DNA of 64,000 bases from Haloimpatiens massiliensis (GTDB lineage Bacteria > Bacillota > Clostridia > Clostridiales > Clostridiaceae). The DNA is taken from the NCBI RefSeq assembly GCF_900184255.1, contig NZ_LT854640.1:1983103-2047102 (forward strand). The letters run 5' to 3'. Below are positions 44,729 through 51,611 of this stretch, in pieces. The notes under the pieces were generated by a model, which worked only from the letters and a program-made list of their open reading frames with translations, was not told the DNA's origin and ran no database searches. The translations under genes were made by a program, and so were the position numbers. Every line of letters begins with the position of its first letter. Positions within the stretch are counted from its first letter, which is position 1.

Positions 44729-45709
44729 TCACTCCTCATTTTTAACATTTATTATTCCATTATTTATATCAATCTTCAAAAGTCCATCACCATTTCCTAA
44801 TACCTTAGATATACCTGAGTTTACCTTCTTTTCATCGTTAAACTTGCAAACTCCATTATTTATATCCGTATCCATTTTAAAATTTTCATCCTCAGTTTTC
44901 ATTGTAATGGTTGCATTAGATGCATCTATCTTTATATTATTGCACTTTTTATTTTTCAAATTTACCTTTCCATTGGAAATATCAATTACACTTTTTTTAA
45001 TATCTCCTTCTAAGTCTATATTACAATTGGAGCCATCTATATCAATATCACCATTAAAGTCATCGCCCTCAATGTCTAAATTGGTTCCATTTACTTTCAC
45101 ATACATGCCCTCTGGCACATATATGGTCCCTTCTACTCCATTTACAAATGCCTCTGGAAAATTTATCTTATACCCATCACTTTCTTTATCCGCATGTATG
45201 TCATACTTTTTAATGGCTTTGTACCTATCTACATACACCTCTAGATCTAAAAGCACTTCCTTTGCCTTAGAATTTTTAACCTTAAGTTTAGAGTTAGGTA
45301 AATCAAGTTTTAACTCTTTACCATAGTCTTCTAAAGATTTATTTACCTTAATTCTTTTATACTTATTTTTATCCATACTAAATTTATCTACATTCATAAC
45401 TATATCATTTTTAAAATATTCCTTAAATCTTTCTCCAATACTTCCACTACCATACCTTAAATAATTAAAACCATTTGTGGCTATAAAAAGTATTATTATA
45501 GGTATTATTAAATAGTTAAATCCTGTTTTTTTATTTTCTTTGACTTCTTTCCTCCCTACATACAACACTTCTAATCCCAATAGTATAAACAATAGTGGCC
45601 ACCATTTAAATATCTCTATAGCTAAAGAGTAATTCACATTACTTATAGCTAACCATACACCATAAAATATAAGTGCTAGTGCAATAGTTATTGTCCCTGT
45701 TCTCTTCAT
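44729..45709 (-). CDS. LiaF/DUF4097-like membrane protein with beta-solenoid domain
   Basis: A 326-residue protein. N-terminal LiaI/DUF5668-type membrane hairpins (about 5-45: FKWWPLLFILLGLEVLYVGRK has the WPLLFILLGLE signature) plus another segment near 65-80. The C-terminal half (about 150-326) is a repetitive beta domain of the DUF4097/toast-rack kind: short Asn/Asp-rich rungs such as IDGSNCNIDLEGDIKKSVIDIS and INNGIINVKN. These proteins are usually parts of cell-envelope stress circuits; a two-component system lies 1.2 kb away. Confidence 0.85.
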   Translation of the reverse strand: MKRTGTITIALALIFYGVWLAISNVNYSLAIEIFKWWPLLFILLGLEVLYVGRKEVKENKKTGFNYLIIPIIILFIATNGFNYLRYGSGSIGERFKEYFKNDIVMNVDKFSMDKNKYKRIKVNKSLEDYGKELKLDLPNSKLKVKNSKAKEVLLDLEVYVDRYKAIKKYDIHADKESDGYKINFPEAFVNGVEGTIYVPEGMYVKVNGTNLDIEGDDFNGDIDIDGSNCNIDLEGDIKKSVIDISNGKVNLKNKKCNNIKIDASNATITMKTEDENFKMDTDINNGVCKFNDEKKVNSGISKVLGNGDGLLKIDINNGIINVKNEE

Positions 45710-45933
45710 ACCTTCTTACCTCCACTTTAATATTTATCAAAATAATTTCTATACTAATTTCTATTAATATTAATATTAATATGCTAAATTCTTAAGCTTA
45801 TTATTTTTAACATGTATTTCATATTATTATTCTATATTATTAACTTTTTTCCTCCAAAATGAATAATTATAAATAAATGTGTCAATACTATCTATGAAGT
45901 CAAAATTTAAACCAAATGCCCCCATTATATTTT

Positions 45934-45968
45934 AAGGATAATTAGCCCCCACTAATTATCCTTTTTTT
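45934..45968 (+). ncRNA. Orphan terminator with C-rich loop, candidate end of a small RNA
   Basis: AAGGATAATTAG / CTAATTATCCTT is a perfect 12-bp stem with loop CCCCCA, followed by TTTTTTT on the plus strand. No plus-strand gene ends nearby: the next upstream one is over 1.7 kb away behind two minus-strand genes. A second run, TGCCCCCAT, lies at 45918-45926. No convincing promoter was found, so the 5' end is not known. Confidence 0.45.
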
Positions 45969-45978
45969 ATTATCTTTA

Positions 45979-46135
45979 GATACATGAAAATAAATAACAA
46001 CTCAAAGATGCCGGTATATTTTGTTTCAGACAAGGAAGCAGGTTCCGCCGCTAGTAGAACTATCGGTGGGTTCTACTGACGCAGTATGACGCAAAATAGA
46101 CTAGCATACTGAATTGTTATTTATTTGAATGTGCC
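45979..46135. mobile_element. Family A MITE-like element, copy 4 (157 bp)
   Basis: Starts GATACATGAAAATAAATAAC and ends ATTTGAATGTGCC. Left flank TTA, right flank TCA, i.e. one changed base in the duplication. Confidence 0.85.
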
Positions 46136-46189
46136 TCAAATAGAAATCACCTACTATGTAGATATGTTTAAAAATATTAAATATAAAAA

Positions 46190-46250
46190 ATACTTCGCTT
46201 TGATAAAATAGATATGTTTTCGTCATCCAATCTAAAATCAAAGGAAGTAT
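46190..46250. repeat. Inverted repeat, function unknown
   Basis: ATACTTCGCTTTGAT and ATCAAAGGAAGTAT form interrupted arms over 61 bases. Confidence 0.4.
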
Positions 46251-46308
46251 AGTCCAAAACGTACAACGATAGTTTAACATATATTAAGTAAAAATGTAAA
46301 TATTATAT

Positions 46309-46633
46309 ATTAATGATTAACCCACAATAAGGTACAATGTGGTGGAATTATGAAATTTCTCCTCCATGACTTGCATAAAAGCTCGGAACAATAAATTTAA
46401 TTTAAGAAATTCTAATCTTTTAGCCATATAAAATTATCTAACGCTCACATTCAGCGTCCTGCCTCAGGTTCGCTAGCCTGGCGTCCTTGCCAGACTTACG
46501 ATAATTTTATCTGTCTAAAAAAAGAATTTCTAAAATTAAATTTAAACAGTTCCTTCGCTTCTTATGCAAGTCATTCCAGAGAAATTTCATAATTCAAGTA
46601 ATATAATGCTTTTTGTGGGTTAATCATATTAAT
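46309..46633. repeat. Family D element: 325-bp palindrome
   Basis: Outer arms GATTAACCCACAA / TTGTGGGTTAATC, middle arms ATTATGAAATTTCTC / GAGAAATTTCATAAT and GACTTGCATAA / TTATGCAAGTC, inner arms TATAAAATTATC / GATAATTTTAT, and a GC-rich centre with AGCCTGGC and GCCAG. The base composition of the centre (46440-46500) is clearly richer in GC than the surroundings. No ORF inside. One end recurs at 22065. Confidence 0.8.
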
Positions 46634-46743
46634 TTATTATAAAAAGTATTTTAATTATCACTTTAGATATCCCTAAAATAAAACTTTTATTGATAAAAAT
46701 TAATATAAATATTAAAATTATAAATAACAAAGATTAATAAAGT

Positions 46744-46810
46744 AATTCTTAGCTTCAGCCAACTTTTACTTTTTAAAAAATATCTCACAATATCCCTGAA
46801 GCTTAGAATG
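46744..46810. repeat. Inverted repeat upstream of the two-component genes
   Basis: ATTCTTAGCTTCAG and CTGAAGCTTAGAAT, 14-base arms separated by about 40 bases, 100 bases before the response regulator. Could be regulatory or a repeat remnant. Confidence 0.4.
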
Positions 46811-46910
46811 ATTTTTATCTAAAGTTGTGTCTACTCTTATCCTCAACTTATATAGGATGGCATGTTAGAATTACTAGACATGATTCAAATTAATAGCAAG
46901 GAGATTTTTT

Positions 46911-47585
46911 ATGGGTAATAAAATTCTTATAATAGAAGATGAAAAAAAGTTATCGAATATAATGGGATTATACCTTCAGAAAGAAGGCTACTCTGTAGAT
47001 TTCGCTTACGATGGGTATGAAGGTGAAACAAAAATTCAAGAAGGAAACTACAATTTAATAATATTAGATATAATGATGCCCAAAAAAGATGGATGGTCTC
47101 TACTGCGAAAAGCTAAAAGTAAAGAAAATCCACCTTCAGTTATATTAACAACTGCTAGAGGTGAGGAAGAAGATAGAATATTTGGTTTTGAACTAGGAGC
47201 TGATGACTACATGGTAAAACCACTCAGCATGAGAGAACTTGTACTTAGAGTAAATCTTAGGATAAAATCTCCTAAAAACTCTTCATCAAACTTATCCACA
47301 ATAACTTTAGATAATTTATCCATAGAAGTAGAAAATAGAACTGTATATCAAAATAATAAAGTAATACCTCTAACCCCTAAAGAATTTGATCTTCTCTTAT
47401 TTTTAATAAATAATCCAAATCAAGTATTTAAAAGGGACCAGCTTTTAGATAAAGTATGGGGATATGATTTTATGGGTGACACAAGAACTGTAGATACCCA
47501 TGTTAAAAAATTAAGAGAAAAATTAGTATTTTGTGATAAAAAACTAAAAACAGTTTGGGGTGTAGGTTATAAATTGGATTCATAG
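46911..47585 (+). CDS. OmpR-family response regulator
   Basis: A 224-residue two-domain regulator. Receiver domain about 1-118: acidic pocket LIIEDEKK, phospho-acceptor Asp53 in LIILDIMMPKKDGW, Thr in ILTTARGE and the conserved Lys in YMVKPLS. The C-terminal winged-helix effector domain (about 130-222) shows LTPKEFDLLLFLINNPNQVF and DTHVKKLREKL. The ribosome binding site is CAAGGAG, eight bases before ATG. Paired with the kinase gene 60 bases downstream. Targets are not evident. Confidence 0.95.
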   Translation: MGNKILIIEDEKKLSNIMGLYLQKEGYSVDFAYDGYEGETKIQEGNYNLIILDIMMPKKDGWSLLRKAKSKENPPSVILTTARGEEEDRIFGFELGADDYMVKPLSMRELVLRVNLRIKSPKNSSSNLSTITLDNLSIEVENRTVYQNNKVIPLTPKEFDLLLFLINNPNQVFKRDQLLDKVWGYDFMGDTRTVDTHVKKLREKLVFCDKKLKTVWGVGYKLDS

Positions 47586-47645
47586 TTTATTATCATATTT
47601 ACGAAAGGAGATTATATAGAAGCTTCTCAGTTTCTAGCATGAAAA

Positions 47646-48947
47646 ATGAAAAATAGTAAAATAACTAAAAAATTAATAAAATATTTCTTATTTACTATAA
47701 CCTTAGTAGTATTTGTATGCTTTTTAATCAGCAGCTCTTTTATATCAAAGCTCTATAGAAAGCAGCAATATAAAAGCCTAAAAACCAGCGGTGAAGAAAT
47801 ATATGAAAGTTTAAAAAACAATACTCCTATTGAAGAACTTCAAAGTAATGCTGTTCTAATTACCAATTCTTCAATTATTCCTCTTACTAAATCTAAAATG
47901 GGCGTAGTAAATATGATTAAATTCATGGATATTGAAAACATTCATGGTGAAGGCATACTTAATACCAAAAGTGGTGAATCCTTTTTAATGTATAAATTAG
48001 AGACACCTCTAGGTGATATAATAACCTTTCAAAATGCCGCTCCCTATTCGGAATTTTTAAAAATAATATACATAGTACTTATCTCAGTATTTATTATAGC
48101 CATTATAATTTCTATACCAATTTTTTATTTCTTAGGAAGAAAATTTACCAAACCCATATTACAATTAAAAAATATTTCTAATGAAATTGCAAAAGGCAAT
48201 TTTGAAATAATGGAACCCATAAATACTGGCGATGAAATTGAAGAATTATATTCTAGTATTAATAATATGTCTAATAGACTAAAAGAAAAACATTCTTTTC
48301 AGAAGAAATTTATAGCAAATATTTCACATGACTTTAGAACACCCCTAAGCATAATAAGAAACTATAGTGAAGCTATTTCTGACGGGATACTCTCAGAAAA
48401 TGAAGTGACTAACTATTCAAAGGAAATAATAAATGAAGTAGATAAATTAAATACTATGGTAATAGATTTATTAGAAATATCTAAACTTCAAGAAGGTAAA
48501 CTTAAATTAACCCTAAATAAAATAGATATTAGAGTTTTCTTAAAACACTGTGTAGAAAGTTTTATGACTATAAGTAAAGAAAAGAACATTGACCTTGTTT
48601 TAACTTCTCATCCTATAGAAGTAGTAATGGATGAAAAATATATGTACCGAGTAATGTATAATTTTATAAATAACGCTATTAAGTTTTCAAATAAAAATTC
48701 ATCAATAGAAATTTCTTCTATAAAAATGTCTGAAGGTGTTAAAGTTTCCGTAAAAGATTACGGCATTGGAATACCTCAAAATATTATAAGTGATATTTGG
48801 TATAGATATTATAAGGATTCCCAAAGTGGTGGAATAGGCTTAGGACTACCTATATGTAAAGAAATACTAGAGCAGCATAACTTTAAATATGGTGTTGAAA
48901 GTAAAGAAAATGAAGGCACCACATTTTATTTCATAATCCCAAACTAA
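47646..48947 (+). CDS. Sensor histidine kinase
   Basis: A 433-residue membrane kinase: membrane segment at about 15-35, extracytoplasmic sensor (about 36-140), second segment (about 142-170), HAMP (about 172-222), HisKA with the phospho-acceptor His in FIANISHDFRTPLSIIRNY, and HATPase with N box YNFINNAIKFS, G1 VKDYGIGIP and G2 GGIGLGLPICKE. In-frame upstream is a stop at 47640, so ATG 47646 must be the start, yet the nearest AAAGGAG is at 47604-47610, about 35 bases away; translation may be weak or coupled. Confidence 0.95.
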   Translation: MKNSKITKKLIKYFLFTITLVVFVCFLISSSFISKLYRKQQYKSLKTSGEEIYESLKNNTPIEELQSNAVLITNSSIIPLTKSKMGVVNMIKFMDIENIHGEGILNTKSGESFLMYKLETPLGDIITFQNAAPYSEFLKIIYIVLISVFIIAIIISIPIFYFLGRKFTKPILQLKNISNEIAKGNFEIMEPINTGDEIEELYSSINNMSNRLKEKHSFQKKFIANISHDFRTPLSIIRNYSEAISDGILSENEVTNYSKEIINEVDKLNTMVIDLLEISKLQEGKLKLTLNKIDIRVFLKHCVESFMTISKEKNIDLVLTSHPIEVVMDEKYMYRVMYNFINNAIKFSNKNSSIEISSIKMSEGVKVSVKDYGIGIPQNIISDIWYRYYKDSQSGGIGLGLPICKEILEQHNFKYGVESKENEGTTFYFIIPN

Positions 48948-48974
48948 CATATATTGGGACGGAATACATTGAAA

Positions 48975-49206
48975 AAAAATCTGTCTTTAAGGTAACAACA
49001 AATATATTTTTTTAGACTATTGAGCTAGCCTTAGAAATTTTTTGTTTTCAAATTTCAATACCCGTTAAGAAGCTTTCATGTTTGAGCGCCGTTAGAAGCG
49101 AGTTTGAAAGCTTTAAGGGATTGAAATTTGAAAACATTAGAATTTCTTGGCGTATTGCAAGCAGTCTTAAAAAATATATTTATTGCGGACTTAAAGACAG
49201 ATTTTT
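48975..49206. repeat. Family B2 palindromic element
   Basis: 232-bp near-palindrome between AAAAATCTGTCTTTAAG and CTTAAAGACAGATTTTT, centre GAGCGCCGTTAGAAGCGAG, between the convergent kinase and deacetylase genes. Confidence 0.85.
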
Positions 49207-49246
49207 CTTATTGTACTTACCTGACAATTTTCCTATCTTGTTAATT

Positions 49247-50050
49247 TTAATATAGCATTCTCTTAAAAATATTCATACCTGTAAAGCCTGGAACACAAAT
49301 TCTTCTAACTTTAAAACACTCATTATCTGTATTGCAATAACCCATATGAGTTGTAACAGCCATTTCATAACCACACTTTTTAGCTGCTTTTATTGTATCA
49401 TTATTATATCTTCCATAAGGATAAGCTAAAAATTTTACATTATTGTTAATAAGTTTTTCTATCTTTGCCTTTGATAAACTCAAATCTTGTAATTGTTCAT
49501 CATAGGATAACTTGTCTAACTTTCTATGTTTAGATGTATGGCACTGAATGTCTATGCCATTTTCCTGCATCTCTCTAAGTTCCTTTAAACTAGAATAAAT
49601 TGTACTACTACCTTTTGTTATATAATCAGCCACAACAAATATTGTAGCCTTTAAATCTAATTCTTTTAATATAGGATATGCATTAACATAGTTGTCCTTA
49701 TATCCATCATCAAAAGTTATGACTACTGCCTTATCTGGAAATTGTTTATCTTTAGAAATATAATAGTACACTTGATCCAAAGTTAAAGTTTCATAACCAT
49801 TATCTTTTATGTATTGCATTTGTTTTCTAAATTTATTCTTGTCCACTTTAAAAAATCCATTTTTATTATCAGATATAGAATGATACATTAATATCGGTAT
49901 TGAATATTTATAGGCTTCATCAGCCTTTTTTTTACTTGTCTTACCTATTATTCTTAAAAAAGGTTCTGCTATCCTTCCATTTAATAACATAATAAATAGT
50001 AAGCCAAACACTGTTATCTTAAATATAACACTCTTATTTTTAAATTTCAT
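49247..50050 (-). CDS. Polysaccharide deacetylase (NodB domain), membrane-anchored
   Basis: A 267-residue protein from the ATG at 50050 (MKFKNKSVIFK, with GGAG eight bases upstream) rather than 50068. A signal anchor lies at about 8-24, followed by ILMYHSISDN and a NodB domain: TFDDGYKDNYVNAYP (catalytic base and metal Asp), HTSKHRKL (metal His pair, HxxxH) and FLAYPYGRYN. Such enzymes remove acetyl groups from peptidoglycan or exopolysaccharide at the cell surface. Solitary gene, convergent with the kinase gene across a B element. Confidence 0.92.
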   Translation of the reverse strand: MKFKNKSVIFKITVFGLLFIMLLNGRIAEPFLRIIGKTSKKKADEAYKYSIPILMYHSISDNKNGFFKVDKNKFRKQMQYIKDNGYETLTLDQVYYYISKDKQFPDKAVVITFDDGYKDNYVNAYPILKELDLKATIFVVADYITKGSSTIYSSLKELREMQENGIDIQCHTSKHRKLDKLSYDEQLQDLSLSKAKIEKLINNNVKFLAYPYGRYNNDTIKAAKKCGYEMAVTTHMGYCNTDNECFKVRRICVPGFTGMNIFKRMLY

Positions 50051-50188
50051 AATATTTACTCCTAGCATTTATGTATTTATTTTTAGACAAGCATATAATA
50101 TATTATAACACATTAAAAAATACGCTTAAAAATTTTAAGCAACTATATATTTATAACATTAATATCTAAAAAAAATGCTTTGTTTATC

Positions 50189-50248
50189 CGATAGCTATCT
50201 CCCGTAATACTCCTCTCTTTTATTAAAGTGAGAATTAACGATAGCTAT
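50189..50248. repeat. Short direct repeat CGATAGCTAT
   Basis: Two copies at 50189-50198 and 50239-50248 with TCTCCCGTAATACTCCTC between. Meaning unknown. Confidence 0.3.
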
Positions 50249-50424
50249 GGTTATGATTAACAGTTTCTAATCCTAAAATGAATTAGAATAAACTCTATTT
50301 TAAACTAGTAAATTTATTTATACACAGTACTAAACTATATATATGTTAATAAACTGTTATTAATTACTTTCCATTTAAATACATGAAAATAAAACAAAGG
50401 CTTGAATCCATAAAGTTATTAACA

Positions 50425-50449
50425 TTATCCACATTTACCCTGTGGATAA
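50425..50449. promoter_or_regulatory. Inverted pair of perfect DnaA boxes
   Basis: TTATCCACA (50425-50433) and its reverse complement TGTGGATAA (50441-50449), 7 bases apart, in a non-coding region. Both match the consensus TTATNCACA. No dnaA or dnaN gene is present, so this is not shown to be an origin. Confidence 0.5.
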
Positions 50450-50655
50450 GTTGTTGATTTCATGTTAGTTTCATGTTAATAAACTAAAATCTTAATATTA
50501 TTATCCTAAAAATTACTTTATATTTACTGTATTTTTATTCATATCTGTATATTTTATGAAAGAGTTAAAGAGTAGTTAAAATTTTCTTAATATTTCAATA
50601 ATTATATGCTATAATATATATAAGGGGTATTTATCTATGAAAGGTTGGGTTGCTT

Positions 50656-50820
50656 ATGCAAAACAATAATGTTATCTTTGTAAATTTTAAGAATAAGAAT
50701 CGCTATAAAAGAAAAAAACGTATACTATTCTTTCTTAGAAATTTAAAAAAACATTTCGATAAGTTGTTCAATAGAAAAGGAAATTACAATTACTCTAAAA
50801 AGATAACAAATATAAATTAG
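50656..50820 (+). CDS. Possible 54-residue basic protein with own promoter and terminator
   Basis: MQNNNVIFVNFKNKNRYKRK continuing through KKRILFFLRNLKKHFDKLFN to TAG at 50818. It is very rich in Lys, Arg and Asn. A TATAAT at about 50609 and a terminator at 50851 bound a 270-base unit. The best ribosome binding site (AAGGGG, 50622-50627) serves an overlapping 10-codon frame (50637, MKGWVAYAKQ), which ends inside this ORF in another frame. It may be a translated small gene behind a leader peptide, or a structured RNA. Confidence 0.4.
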   Translation: MQNNNVIFVNFKNKNRYKRKKRILFFLRNLKKHFDKLFNRKGNYNYSKKITNIN

Positions 50821-50850
50821 CAATTAATTTCCTTATTTAAATTAACGTTT

Positions 50851-50880
50851 GCTCCCTGTTAAGGGAGTTTATATTTTTTT
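50851..50880 (+). terminator. Terminator of the small transcription unit
   Basis: CTCCCT/AGGGAG hairpin with TTTATATTTTTTT. Confidence 0.8.
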
Positions 50881-50992
50881 GCATATGCATGTACAGCCTT
50901 TGTTTACATTATCATTTATGCTAAAATATAATAGTTAAATATTATATTTTCTAAGAGAGGAGGAAAAGGGACTTCTTCCCTTTTAAATAATT

Positions 50993-51460
50993 ATGAGAAT
51001 AGGCATGGGTTATGATGTGCATAAACTAGTTGAAAATAGAAAACTTATACTGGGTGGCGTAGAAATTGCCTATGAAAAAGGTTTATTAGGCCACTCCGAT
51101 GCAGACGTATTAATTCACGCCATAATGGATAGCTTGCTTGGCGCTGCTGCTCTTGGTGACATAGGAAAACATTTTCCAGACACTGATAAATCTTTCAAAG
51201 ATATATCAAGTATATTATTACTACAAAAGGTTGGTGAACTTATAAAACATAAAGGATACACCATAGTAAATATAGATGCTACTATAATAGCTCAAAAACC
51301 TAAAATGGCACCTCACATAGAGTCTATGAGAATAAATATATCAAATGCTTTAAACATATCCATAGATCAAATAAATGTAAAAGCTACTACAGAAGAAGGA
51401 CTTGGCTTCACTGGACGCCAAGAAGGCATATCTTCTCAAAGCATTTGTTTAATACAGTAA
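50993..51460 (+). CDS. ispF: 2-C-methyl-D-erythritol 2,4-cyclodiphosphate synthase
   Basis: IspF makes the cyclodiphosphate intermediate of the non-mevalonate isoprenoid pathway. The 155-residue protein has MRIGMGYDVHKL with the zinc-binding Asp and His, the motif GLLGHSDADVLIHAIMDSLLGAAALGDIGKHFPDTD, which includes the second zinc His (recognised in parts: GHSDADVLIHA, GDIGKHFPDTD) and the C-terminal KATTEEGLGFTGRQEG. Full length. No ispD is adjacent. The binding site is AGGAGG with longer spacing, upstream of ATG at 50993. Confidence 0.97.
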   Translation: MRIGMGYDVHKLVENRKLILGGVEIAYEKGLLGHSDADVLIHAIMDSLLGAAALGDIGKHFPDTDKSFKDISSILLLQKVGELIKHKGYTIVNIDATIIAQKPKMAPHIESMRINISNALNISIDQINVKATTEEGLGFTGRQEGISSQSICLIQ

Positions 51461-51519
51461 AAGTGTAATGTTTACAATAATCCAAATCTTATATAGTTTC
51501 AAATTGAAAGTTAAAAATT

Positions 51520-51582
51520 GAGAGTTTATAGTTATATAACAAATTCTACTTAATTGAACTTCTTATATAACTGCGAACTCTC
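51520..51582. terminator. Inverted repeat between ispF and the VWA gene
   Basis: GAGAGTTTATAGTTATATAA and TTATATAACTGCGAACTCTC pair with one small bulge; may serve as terminator for both convergent genes. Confidence 0.5.
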
Positions 51583-51611
51583 ATATCTTTATTCATAACT
51601 AAAAAATTTTA

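Noticed and set aside
50425..50449. Chromosomal origin of replication
   Set aside because: Only two DnaA boxes, no AT-rich unwinding array with further boxes and no dnaA, dnaN, rpmH or gidA nearby.
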